64,000 nt of DNA from Vesta saturnalis. Its lineage: Eukaryota > Arthropoda > Insecta > Coleoptera > Lampyridae. The position numbers and the translations under genes were made by a program. The DNA lies in assembly GCA_036346205.1 (NCBI GenBank), contig JARFJB010000656.1:1-64000 (forward strand), in the 5' to 3' direction. The notes beneath the pieces are model-generated. The model did no database searches and was not told the DNA's origin. It saw nothing but the letters and a program-made list of their open reading frames with translations. Position 1 is the first letter of the stretch. The number at the start of each line of letters is the position of its first letter. Below are positions 47,056 through 57,586 of the stretch, piece by piece.

Positions 47056-48439
47056 CTTTCAGAGTATTGTGACGAGTGCAAGAATTTGTAGGACTCAAAA
47101 AGGTGTTTAATACGTACACTTCAAAATGTCGAGTACAGTAAATCTAAAATGACAGTAACGTAAATTAATTTTAAAAATTTATATGAAGTGTCCAAGGAAA
47201 AATTGAAAAGTATATAATTCAATGTATCAAGTTCGAAATATCTGCCACACTATAAATAATATTTTCGGTCATTTCAAATCCGTTTGACCGTGCGGCCTAG
47301 CCACCGCATTTCTTGGAAGGCCGGACCTGCAGTAGACTTCTCACATGCATACTTCTTAACATTTTCCAGTGCTTTGAACTGAAATATTTTATTCAAATTA
47401 AGTATTTAGTATCTTTATTTCAAAACCAATTATTTTAAATTACCCTTTAACTCCTAACGTTATTAATAAGCGACTTAGGTTAAATAATTGTTCTTGTAAA
47501 AACAACATATTCTGGAATCTTAAATGAACGTGAAAGGCTCTGGGCGTGATGGAAGCATAAATCAAGTCGTAGTAAAATTATCAAGCAACCAGGTACTAAG
47601 TAGATAATTACGTTATGTTAAGTGGATGCAAAATTTAGAAGAAGTTGGCAGTATAATTGATAAAATATACAGTGCGTGTCTAAAATATTGCATAAATTCA
47701 TTACCTTTCGAATGCCAGTATTGTTCGTTCCACATTAACTTGGTAGTATGACCTTTTATAGAGCTGGTATTTATTTGCTACGTTTGCCGTCGTTTATTAT
47801 AGTCCAATCAAACATCGCAAACGCGCATGTAACTACGATTTTTCGTATATTGTTAGGTATCCTGAGAGTAGTTTGCAACTCTGAAAACCCTATACTACTC
47901 TCACGATACACGAAAAACTGAGATTCTGGCACTTGTTTCAGTTTTTGAAAAAATACCTTAAGCGTTTTTCAGGTACTTTTCTAAAGAAAACTAAATTTGC
48001 TATAATTTGAGCTCAACCCAAGCACTTTATGTCCATTGGTTGCGAAGATATATCTAGTCAAAATGGGCAATTTTTTTCCAAAAGTGAAAAATTATTGTAG
48101 GGTCATTTGCCAAGATACGTATCGGCAGAACAAATGGTTCTCGAGAAAGTGAAGAGGAATGAACTTGTAGAAAATTGAATTAGCTTTAATTTGATTCCAA
48201 ATGGTGCCTCTAGCCCTCATAGTTTCCTCAATAATGAAAAATATCGGTTTACGTTAAATTATTCTACTGAATAATGTCGGTATGTATATATTTAAAAAAA
48301 CGTGCAAAATGTGAATTTGAGATTTTATAAAGGCGTCAAAAACTCCTGCGCTGATATCTGCAAACAGATATCTCTTTTCTAAAGATGTTGGTAATGAGTA
48401 CAAATTTTGGTGGAAACGGTGGTGGTATTTAGCATCCGC
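47056..48439. other. AT-rich stretch with TE-like non-coding DNA
   Basis: No coding region is supported. CAGTGCGTGTCTAAAATATT at 47,671 resembles an element terminus, but no partner was found. A short string TCCTGAGAGTAGTTTGCAA near 47,868 pairs partly with the complement of DNA near 47,893 (CTACTCTCACGATA), which might be a local hairpin. Confidence 0.4.
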
Positions 48440-48720
48440 ATACTAGGTCAGCCCCTGACAAATGATCTACAATCTGCTGGCCCCACTCATCACCTCGACG
48501 TGCGACTGCTTCAATAATTGCCGCCTGCATTAACGAATTTTCAACTGTGCACTGGGTTCTTAAGAGCTGACGGTACTTTTACTTGGCGTTTTAGATATTC
48601 TTCATGATCTCTTCTCCACAAAGAAACATATCTTTCCCAGATTTGTGACGTGTTGCTGGTGCTGCTGACGTGACGCTGACCTAGATGACGCCGATCGTGG
48701 ATCCTTCCTAAATTTTAAAG
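48440..48720 (-). pseudogene. Fragment of a dispersed insect protein (Cys/His-rich N-terminal region)
   Basis: Minus-strand frames read 'QAAIIEAVARRGDEWGQQIV' followed by 'DHLSGADLV' and 'DAKYHHR' (about 48,428-48,530), preceded by patches 'KFRKDPRSASS' and 'SLWRRDHEEYLKRQVKVPS'. The order W-G-x-x-V...DL-x-A-x-A-x-YH resembles the N-terminal part of large multicopy proteins seen in several invertebrate genomes, function unknown. Identification is from memory and weak. At least two frame breaks are present. Confidence 0.35.
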
Positions 48721-49637
48721 TTGACTTGTCCGAGCATTTTTACAAAGCTCTTCCGTTTGCCTTAAAATGAATTTGTACCATACTTTAAGAACACATTGTA
48801 TGTTACATGCTAAATTGAATACTGTTATATAAAAGTTTTCCAGAAGTGACATTAACTTTGATTTTTAAATGAAACACTATATATTTTTTCATATACGGAT
48901 TGCGCGTAATTTCTAAGTTCAATCATACCAAACAAGTAATATTTGAAATTCTAAAATATTTTTTGAAAGTTTGTTGTTTTTAATCTAGAGTGCCGCGACT
49001 ACGTCACTTATAGCAAGATTCTGGCTACGCCACTGGTCAGCGGTACTAATTGTTTAATTTCTACTCAACATTGTTTATTATACCTAAAGATTCTCGTCAC
49101 ATTAAAAGTGGCTTTTCTCTGGTACTATAGTGGTACCGAGGTACCATTAAAAAGTACGTTTAATAAGGAATTAATCAATGTGCTAAATTTTGGCGTGAGA
49201 TTAAAAACAAAATATCTAAAAATATGTTAACATTTCAAATGTCAATTTTTGGCATCACGCAATTCGAATATGTAAAAATATGTAGTATTAAATTTAAAAA
49301 TCAAAGATTGTCCATTTCAGAAAATCCGAAGTTGAAACAAATATAGGCAGTGCATTCCAAAGATAACTTTTGATATGAATATGAGATGTACCAAGTTTGA
49401 AATTTTTAACTTTAAAAAAAAGAAAAATTAGGATGTACCATGATCCTATTACACCAGTATAAATAAGCTATAATTTTAATAAGATCCAAGTTATTTTATT
49501 TTATATTTACACAGACAATAGTCAAATAAAATAATTTAAAATCGCATTCATAGATATATCGCAAAGAATATTCATAATTTCTCTTCAATAGTGCTGATAA
49601 TGCTAACAAAATTGACAGGGAAAAATGTGATCTAAAG
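48721..49637. other. AT-rich stretch with a possible hAT-type terminus
   Basis: The string ATTCTGGCTACGCCACTG at 49,018-49,035, reverse complemented, is CAGTGGCGTAGCCAGAAT, a terminus typical of insect hAT-like elements. No second terminus was found upstream, so the extent is unknown. The rest has no recognised content. Confidence 0.4.
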
Positions 49638-50242
49638 TACAGGGTTTCTATAAAGAACTCCGGGTTTTGAGGCATAATATTTTAATGAAGAAAAAAGTAT
49701 ATAACTGTTTTATACATTATTGGAAAGGTTGCATTTTCAAGTTTTTTACGTATTAATACAGTTCAATATGAGCCCCAATCCATCTGTTGCCTAGTCGACG
49801 GTCAAGTGCCTCACGCACACGCATACTGAAGTGTGGCGGTGCCCCATCTTGTTGGAAGTGGACTAAACCCTTCTCCACCTCAATGTCATCTAACTGAGGA
49901 AAAACATACTCCTCTAACATGTCACAATAGACATCACCATTGATATTCCTTTCAACAAAAATGAAAGGACCTATGACTCTATCATGCATAAGGCACACCA
50001 AACATTCACTTTGGCGTGCCACGTTCATACTCAAGGAACTCATGGGGCAGCTGCGAACCCCATATTCTGCAATTATGTCTGTTTACAGTCCCGTTCACAT
50101 GAAAAGTAGCTTCATCACTGAGAATAACAGTTTTAAAAATGATTATTTTCTTCAATGTTGTGTAGCATAGAAACAGCAAAGTCAAATCTCTTAATCTTGT
50201 CTGGCGGTTTAATTTGGTGTAACAGTTGGATCTTGTAAGCAG

Positions 50243-51730
50243 TTAACCCTTTCGGTACGGCTCTTATTTAAGACGATTTTTTCTCGCAGACGACGGAATT
50301 GCAGTGTCTACAGACGAGTGACGGGTATAACCGTCAGATGCCAAATAGGTAAAATTAGCATAGGTTAGGTTATGTGTAGTTCGAATTTATGTTTAAATTT
50401 AAATATCGCTAATGGAATTTTTCTAGGATCTGTGCTCAAACGCATGGCGTGAGAATTAATAAACAAACGTCCATAATGTGGAAGTATAGCTTCTTGTACC
50501 ATTTTATGATTTTACGCATGCATTCAATACTAGAAATCATCATGTCAGTACGGTCGACTGCTCCCATTTTGCTGTTATATTCAGTCACATTTGGGCTTCC
50601 GTACATTTTCTTTAGTGATTCTGTCTACTTTTGAAGAACTACAATTTCATTTGCATGCATAGTGATTATCATATGGACATCTCGACGATCTTTCCATTTT
50701 AATACCAATAGATGATCACTAGAATTCCAAGAAACATCTCCTTTATTTAGTTTGCCTGTGAACTTTGGCATATGCTTTCTATGTGGCCGGACAGTTCCAC
50801 AAGAGTTTGTTTTATTTTTGAATAGGGAATGAAGCAGCTCGTCCCTGGACCAAAACTCCTTGATAGTAAGTTTTTATTTCTTGTCATCAGCATAGTTATA
50901 CCAATAAATACGAAAAATTCGTTCAAGTCAATAGCTGTCCATTGTGGTGCATTCTGCTGAATTGCATACCTATTTGTTTCCTCAATAATGGTAATAGCAA
51001 TATCTTCGGTAAAAAGATTTAAAAGAAATCTATTTCCTTTTTCCACGTAAAGTCTCGTCGGTTATTCCGCTATTGTACCGTTGAATTCATGGACTACTGG
51101 AATAAAATCCTGTTTTGTCCACAAAATTTGTAATTCATCATGACCGACTACAATCTCGGGTGTTGAAAACTCGTCATGGGGTGCTTCGGTTTCCACAGTT
51201 TCTTCTGTGACTTCATGGTCGGAGTCTGGTCGTCTTCAAAACTCTCACTTTCATCCGAAGAGATTGGTATATAGTCACTTTCACTACCAGGAAACGGCTC
51301 TTCTTCACTATCAGACAAATTTACACTGTATTTACCAAGGGCACGCACGTCACTTTCGGATAAACCACAATACGAAGCTAACCTCGCTACTTTCGTCTAG
51401 GGCGGCTTCCAGAAGGTCCGGTGTCCTCCTTCGTCGACATTGTGCACACTACTAAACATAAAATAACGTGAGCAGCTACGGAATCGGAAAGGCCGACTGT
51501 CGGTTATTTCCGGCAGTGCCTGATATATCCGACACTCGTCCAACTGGAAAGATTTTTGTGACTGATAAAGATTAGTCGCCTGTACGCAAGCATAAATTTT
51601 CATTAGCGGCGGATTTAACCGGCGGTGGTCTGGTGAACAATTTGAACCGATGGCGTGTATATCCGTCATTCGTCTGTGATGCACTTTTATTTGTGTCTGA
51701 TATATCCGTCACTCGTACCGAAAGGGTTAA
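50243..51730 (-). mobile_element. Non-autonomous piggyBac nested in the mariner
   Basis: The element 50,247-51,726 (1,480 bp) is flanked by TTAA (50,243-50,246; 51,727-51,730). Its ends are CCCTTTCGGTACG and the matching complement CGTACCGAAAGGG. Subterminal repeats are visible: TATATCCGTCACTCGT at 51,701-51,716, variants at 51,523-51,540 and 51,657-51,672, and an inverted form at 50,313-50,330. The mariner coding sequence continues on both sides of it. The ends differ from those of the 26.9-kb piggyBac, so it is a separate family. Confidence 0.92.
50640..51350 (-). pseudogene. piggyBac transposase remnant, catalytic core deleted
   Basis: The acidic N-terminus is at 51,148-51,348 ('DSEEEPFPGSESDYIPISSD'). 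50,870-51,046 contains 'FLLNLFTEDIAITIIEETN' and 'DLNEFFVFIGITMLMTRNKN', family-typical. At about 50,840 the frame changes and reads 'EFWSRDELLHSLF', joined directly to 'KNKTNSCGTVRPHRKHMPK' and 'HLLVLKWKDRRDVHMI' (50,640-50,830). In full-length piggyBacs roughly 200 codons, with the first two catalytic Asp, lie between these patches. They are absent here, so the element is an internal deletion derivative. The third Asp region and Cys-rich domain are also not seen. Confidence 0.8.
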
Positions 51731-52271
51731 ACGAAGTCTTTATGAATTACCTTATGAACCGTTGATCTCGGTAATCCCAACTCCAGACTGCGTCATTTTA
51801 ACGATTTCTTAGGGCTTCGAAGGCAAGAAGCTCGGATTATGTCCTCATTCACTTGTGACACAGCGGCCTACCCGTTGACTTTTGTTTTAAAACACTTCCT
51901 GTTTCCTTGAAAGCACATAACCATTGGCGAATTGTTTTGTCCGTAGGCGGATCAACACCGTAATTACGTCGAAAGTTTCTTTGTGCAGTAACAACAGAAT
52001 TAGTTTCTATAAGCCAAATAACGCATTGAGCTTTTGTTGCGGCGTCGCCATAGCGCGGCAATCCAGACGGGACTGAGTCACTGACAGCCGCTACGTTGTT
52101 TCAAGATCAACGCTCCGCAGCGCTGCCAACTGTTGATTAAAACATTCCCAATTGGTATGAGTAAAACTTGATGAGCTAATCATTTCGGAGATATTAATTA
52201 CATTTCTGCATCTTCTACAGTTATTAATATATGAATTTTAAAACCCGGAGTTCTTTTATAGAAACCCTGTA

Positions 52272-53400
52272 GTTTGATAAAAGAAAAAAAACTTAGAAAA
52301 CAGAAAATGTAATAGTATTGATCATTTATGAACTGCTCTATATATTCTGTCTAAACGAAAATAACAATTAAAAATACAAATTTTACAACCCGTGCGTTTT
52401 AATGGAAATTATTTCTTTATTTTTAAGGAATTTATTCCATATGAAGCACTGTATCGGTTGCTTCTGCCAACTTTAATTTTGTCATAAATCTAGAATTTTA
52501 TTCTATTAGTATTTCCCCAGATAAATAAACATAGAAACATTAAATTAGAAAAAAAACGTTTCTCTGTCTTTGATTTAACTAGGTACTAATGCCCATATCT
52601 CATGCTTTAGCGTAGGTATTTTAAAATGTTTAATTAAAAAATCAATAAAAATCAAATTCGATCTACAGCAATGCTCTTGCAGTATAGCAGTCGCTTAAAA
52701 TTTTACTAGTGGTTAAAGGTTAAATTGATTAAAGGTAAATTCATAACTGGAACCACATACCTCCTTTTATCATAAGCGTCGGAAATTGCAGTTTTACTCA
52801 AGCGAAAGGAAGACGATTTAATACTTCGGATTAAGAAGTGCCTATTAAAATGTTTTCACAAAAACCTCACTCAAAATGTATTTCTCTTCTAAATCAAATA
52901 ATTTCATATTTCCGCAACTTAAAAGCCATTTTTCACGTAATTCACTGTTTTTCGGAAATTTAAAAAACATCAAATTTGAATTTTTATGTCGAGTATTTGT
53001 ACGGTTAATATATATACAAATCGATCGCCCCATTTTCCTAGTAAGAATAACTCGTACAATTTTTATTCTGTAATAAACGTTATTATTATTATTCTATTAT
53101 TTCACTAATAAGTTGCACGACCATACGTTAAGAAGAAACCGTAAGATGTAAGAAATATTGAACACACAATGTGCATTACATTGTTATATTCTTAATGTAT
53201 TTCATTATATTAGTTAATAAAGGAATTCACTTCAGACTTTGTTTGCCTTAGAGAACGTCTGCGACATACGTTTCGAACGAATCATTGCAATATAATCTGT
53301 AATCTCTGTAATTGGATAGCAGTTAGTTCCAAATAAAAGCTGGACCGCAGGTAGATGGCGCCAAGTATAAATTCAATGCCATCTACTTCAGGGCTGGATA
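52272..53400. other. AT-rich stretch with small hairpin
   Basis: No gene is supported; the ORFs at 52,845-53,073 are antisense to each other and have no motif. GTAGATGGC and GCCATCTAC (about 53,350-53,385) form a perfect 9-bp inverted repeat around 18 bp. Confidence 0.5.
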
Positions 53401-53439
53401 AAATGATACATAAAAATTAGCATATATTTGTTTCTCTGT

Positions 53440-54830
53440 TTATATTATCACTCAACGGTTATACTTACATTTTATAATCGTAATATATTATTTTGGAACA
53501 TTTTGAAATTATAGTAACATTAATGACTGTTGTCTTGATATTTTGTATATGCTGAATTTTTAAAAATATAATTTTTCCCATTAAGACTGTATAAGTTCTG
53601 ACATGTTACATTGTTAACGATTTTAAAATTTCGGTAATTTTTCTTTGAAATATAGTAACTAACCAAAAGTAATTTATAATTGAGGAAGGATACAAGTATT
53701 GAAGTGTTATAAATAATATTATAATCGTTTTAGAAACGTATTTTTCCTCATCCTATGTCAAATAAGTTATTATATGTTGTTATATCTTCTGCAAAATAAA
53801 TGATATTTTTAATTTAATTTAATAACTCCGTTATACTTACGTTTTATAATTATAAATTATTACTTTAGAACATTTTGCTATTTTATATACCATTAGTGAC
53901 TAGATTCTCATATGGTTATTTTTTATACTGTAAACAATTTAAAAATATTCTTTTTTCACCAAGACGCCGTATAAGTTCTTTATGTTTAAATTTGTTGAGA
54001 TATAGCAGCTTTAAATTTTAATCTCTTGATAAGTTTGATTTAAGTTTGTATACCTATAACATTAGTAGCAAAAGTTTATGTTTGTAAATTTTTTAATATA
54101 GTAACTTACCGAAATTAAACAGTAACGTAAGAATTATGAAGTTATAATTGTAGATAATGTTTAAAACAATATTTTCTTCATTCTGAGCTGTTAAGTTATT
54201 ATTTGCTAAACTCTGTATGTTTTATTTTTAATTTTATAATTTGGTAATATGCTTTTGTTATTTTTTTTCTGACATTACTATAACTGAGAACTTTTATTTG
54301 GAAATGAGCGAATTTGGTTGTCCGTACGTTTTATTGTTATAATTTATTGGTTTAGAAAATGTCAATACTTTATATATCTAGCGACCAAAATGTACACACT
54401 GTTATTTTGTGTAGTGTTAAAAATATCCTTTTAACCATTAAGATGTATTAAAGTAATTATGTATGAAATTGTTTATGTACAGTAACTCCAAATTGTACCA
54501 TTTTGGTAACTTTTCTTCGAACTCCTATGCCTAAAAATTAATATAAAGTTTACATTTGTAAATTATTGTAATATAAAATAATAATTTAATAACTTACCAA
54601 AATTAATCAATAATGGTAATCTTCTCAAGGAAGTATTTTTCCTCATTTTATATTATTAAAATATTATGTGCTGAAATACAGATGTATCGTACTTTTGCAT
54701 TTTACGATTTGATAATATGCTTTGGTTGTCTCTTTCTGAATACTTATGACTACAATAATAATGATAAAAATTTAAACATGTGTTTCTCTCGAATGTAGTA
54801 ACTTACCACTTTTAATTTTGAATTGAAGAA
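53440..54830. repeat. Array of diverged ~370-490-bp tandem repeats
   Basis: A landmark of the type GTTATACTTACATTTTATAAT...TTTGGAACATTTTG recurs at about 53,458, 53,830 and 54,322. Each is followed in order by a CCATTAAGACTGTATAAG-like block (53,579; 53,960; 54,436) and a TAGTAACTTACCAAAA-like block with TTTTTCCTCATTxTAT (53,655; 54,104; 54,593). A partial fourth copy of the last block lies at about 54,798. The copies are strongly diverged. The structure is that of an old satellite-like or higher-order AT-rich repeat. No coding is visible. Confidence 0.7.
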
Positions 54831-55940
54831 ATAACAATGCAAACTGAAAGAAATTATTATTATCGTTACTATTGTAACCTATTAAATCGCACTACCTAAT
54901 CACAATAGTGATTGGTAACATTGACCACATTTAATTTAAACTTACGGGTATCTAATTTTTTAAATTTAGCCACACGAAATGTAATATTTTTTAATGTGTA
55001 GATTAATAGTAATTTTAACTACAATTTAATTGATGTGCGGTTACATGTTGTCAATTAAATAAACGAAAGTTTCTTAATTATAAGTGGCTCAATCGTTTTA
55101 AGACGTACTATTTAGTCGAGGGCAGGGTAATATACATAAATTACACATTTATTCTATGAATACTATTGGTACTTAATAATAATTGTACCCAGTCCAGCCG
55201 TTTAGGTACAGAAGTGCCATAAGCTTTTTCGATTAAGTAACGGCACGCCATCTCAGCGCGGCATCGGATTTTCGTTTTACTCGTCGCATGAACATATGTC
55301 AGCAGGGAATTATATTAAATATAGAAGTTTGATGATTTTTAATTTAAATGTGAAATAAATGTGTATACATTCATAACTTGAATGTATGATTAAAAATATA
55401 CCATATAATAGTGGGGATATAATATGTAATGAATAGATCAAGAGAAAAATATATAGTCTCCTATCATTAATATATATTCGAAGCCTGGCCCCATCTGACC
55501 GACAATAAACTGTGCAATTAACGTGTTCCTGCATTACCATTTTTGACAACATTCCAGTTTAGTCTACAAAACAACTCAGTAACACGCTAATGCATCGTTA
55601 TTATTAGTAAAATATATATATTTCGTAAAATCTGTACAATCTGTAATACGAAATTGGAATATTATTTTGTAATAAATTTTGTGTTTATCTTGTGTTAATG
55701 AAAGATTTAAAATTTTAAAAGAGTTACGATTGTCAATGTACCTTAAATGTTCCAAAGAAGTTTCACATCTATCCATATGGTACAAAATAAAGTGGCTCAT
55801 AGTGTTTTTAAGTGAACGTTCATAATTTAATCGAATGATCATAAATTGTAATATCTATTTTTTGCGTTTCTTGCTAATGAAAATATTGAAGCGATATATG
55901 AATTATCGTACCACATTTTTCTTTTAAACAATTTTCATAA
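54831..55940. other. AT-rich stretch, no gene recognised
   Basis: Minus-strand frames at 55,310-55,552 and 55,576-55,842 carry no known motif. A locally GC-richer part near 55,190-55,275 (GGCACGCCATCTCAGCGCGG) is unexplained. Confidence 0.45.
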
Positions 55941-55944
55941 CAAC

Positions 55945-56850
55945 CATATAATGATTGTTATTAATGATGTATTTTCAACTTGCATTATTTGTATGTTTAT
56001 TTATATGTAATTCTTCACCTATGATTGAAGATGATTAAATTTTTTAAAAAGAATGTCTTCGGTAATTTAGTACCATCATTAGCAGCTATATATTAACATT
56101 GTATTCTGTATTATTATATGATAAATTTTAAGAAAGTTATAGTTTCACGATATTTTTATAAAACTTTTCACAATGATTTAATATCATAGACGCAATTTAT
56201 ATAGTAAATTAAAAATGTTTTTAAATTTAAGATTAAAATACAATGTTTTTCATCTTATTAATTTTATATATTTAACTTGTGTCGTTTTTTTACAGAAATG
56301 AAGGAAAGTCTGTAAAAATTTAAGAAAGTCATTGTTGCACAGTTTTGAGAACATGATTTTTAGAACGATTTAATATTAAATGCAATAATTTATATTAAAA
56401 ATTACAAATGTTTTAAAATGAAAAATATGAAAACGTAATGTTTTTATGATTGTTGTTAATATGTATTTTTAAATTGCATTATTTGTAGGTTTTTTTATAT
56501 AATTTTTCACTTACGATTGAAGATGATGAATTATTCTGAAATGAATGTCCTTCGGTAATAAGCTACCATCATTAGCTGTTATATAATATCATATTTTTCG
56601 TATTCTTCTGGTCATATAAATTTGGCGATATGAGAAACGTTTCACAATGATTTATAATAGACACAATTTATGTATTGTATTGAAAATGTTCTAAAATTTA
56701 AGATTAAAATACAATGTTTTCTTCATATTAATTGTATATATTTCACTTGTCTTATTTTTTACAGAGATGAAGGAAAGTCTGCAGAAATCCATTGTTACAA
56801 AAATTTTAAATAATTTTTTTATACGATTTATATTATACACCATAATTTAT
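55945..56850. repeat. Two-copy tandem repeat, period ~495 bp
   Basis: Copy 1 starts near 55,950 and copy 2 near 56,446 (TGATTGTT...TTAAT). Both have GCATTATTTGTATGTTT, TTCACCTATGATTGAAGATG, CTTCGGTAATTTAGTACCAT, TTCACAATGATTTAATAT, TTTAAGATTAAAATACAATG and ACAGAAATGAAGGAAAGTCT in the same order, with scattered changes. A third partial unit may run beyond 56,850. No coding is visible. Confidence 0.8.
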
Positions 56851-57425
56851 ATAATATATTATAATACAATATAATTTTTTATTTTTGTTACCAATGTTGG
56901 ATCGTTGGAAAAAGTAAGCGGTGTTTAATTATCTTTTAATATACAGTATTTCTTATATGCAAAAGAACTTTATAATTTTTGTATTTGAATCAAATACCAT
57001 TTACTCGATCTGGTAGGTCAGTGGTTACACGATCTGTTTTAACATTTGGTGGGTAACGGATTTGATTTACGTTTACGTTGTGTTAAGTGTTTGGAGGGAT
57101 TTTCCTTATATACATATAATGTTATGATCAATGTGTATACGCACATCATGTGCGGCTATTTAGGTGAATGATGGTGTAGTATTTTCCGCTCAGAATCCTA
57201 ATTATGTTCCTTCCGATCCTGACTGCACCTATCCTGAATTCTATCATGAATGCATATTTAATGTATGTCGGAATCCATGCTTGTGGGCGAATTTTCTTGG
57301 AAAACTTAAGTAAATCACTATCACTCTTAGGAAAGTATAAAACACGTGATGGTTTACTTTTTCCAATAATATTAAAGTTTATTTTATGAAATATTGTGTT
57401 TGGATTTTTTTGTTATTTTAAGAAG

Positions 57426-57427
<2 letters not shown>
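56851..57427. other. AT-rich stretch, no gene recognised
   Basis: No protein motif or repeat is supported. A 61-codon frame at 57,204-57,389 is uncharacterised. The stretch leads into the (TA)n tract. Confidence 0.5.

Positions 57428-57470
<43 letters not shown>
57428..57470. repeat. (TA)n microsatellite, possible LINE 3' tail
   Basis: About 21 TA units. It lies just past the 3' end of the minus-strand LINE whose C-terminus ends near 57,500, so it may be the simple-repeat tail of that LINE. That link is inference. Confidence 0.9.
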
Positions 57471-57471
<1 letters not shown>

Positions 57472-57586
57472 TTATTTCTTTAATCTTTAACTACAAAACG
57501 GTCATATCGCCTCATCGGTACATTTTCTTAAGTCTACTCTTTTATATCACACTTGGTTAAACACGTCTACAGTTCTCAAAAAGCTT

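Larger units (their letters stand above)
49753..52061 (-). pseudogene. Mariner-type transposase, interrupted and truncated
   Basis: The N-terminal helix-turn-helix part is at 51,849-52,061: 'MPRYGDAATKAQCVIWLIET' then 'PPTDKTIRQWLCAFKETG' and 'STGRP'. Coding patches run up to the piggyBac insertion at 51,730. On the other side, 50,170-50,240 reads 'YKIQLLHQIKPPDKIKRFDF', then 'LSDEATFHVNGTVNRHNCR' with the first catalytic Asp (near 50,110) and 'RIWGSQLPHEFLEYERGTPK'. 49,753-50,043 has 'VIGPFIFVERNINGDVYCDM' and 'HFQQDGAPPHFSMRVREALD', with the second Asp. The C-terminal 'SPDL...' region with the third acidic residue is missing; the element ends soon after 'GNRWIG'. Frame breaks and the insertion also disable it. 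Confidence 0.85.
49640..52269 (-). mobile_element. Mariner-type element with TIRs, split by a piggyBac
   Basis: The left end CAGGGTTTCTATAAAGAAC (49,640) and the right end, reverse complemented, CAGGGTTTCTATAAAAGAAC (52,269) are near-identical TIRs of about 28 bp that continue into CTCCGGGTTTT. TA flanks both sides (49,638-49,639; 52,270-52,271), the usual mariner duplication. Without the inner piggyBac the element is about 1.15 kb. The transposase reads right to left. Confidence 0.92.
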
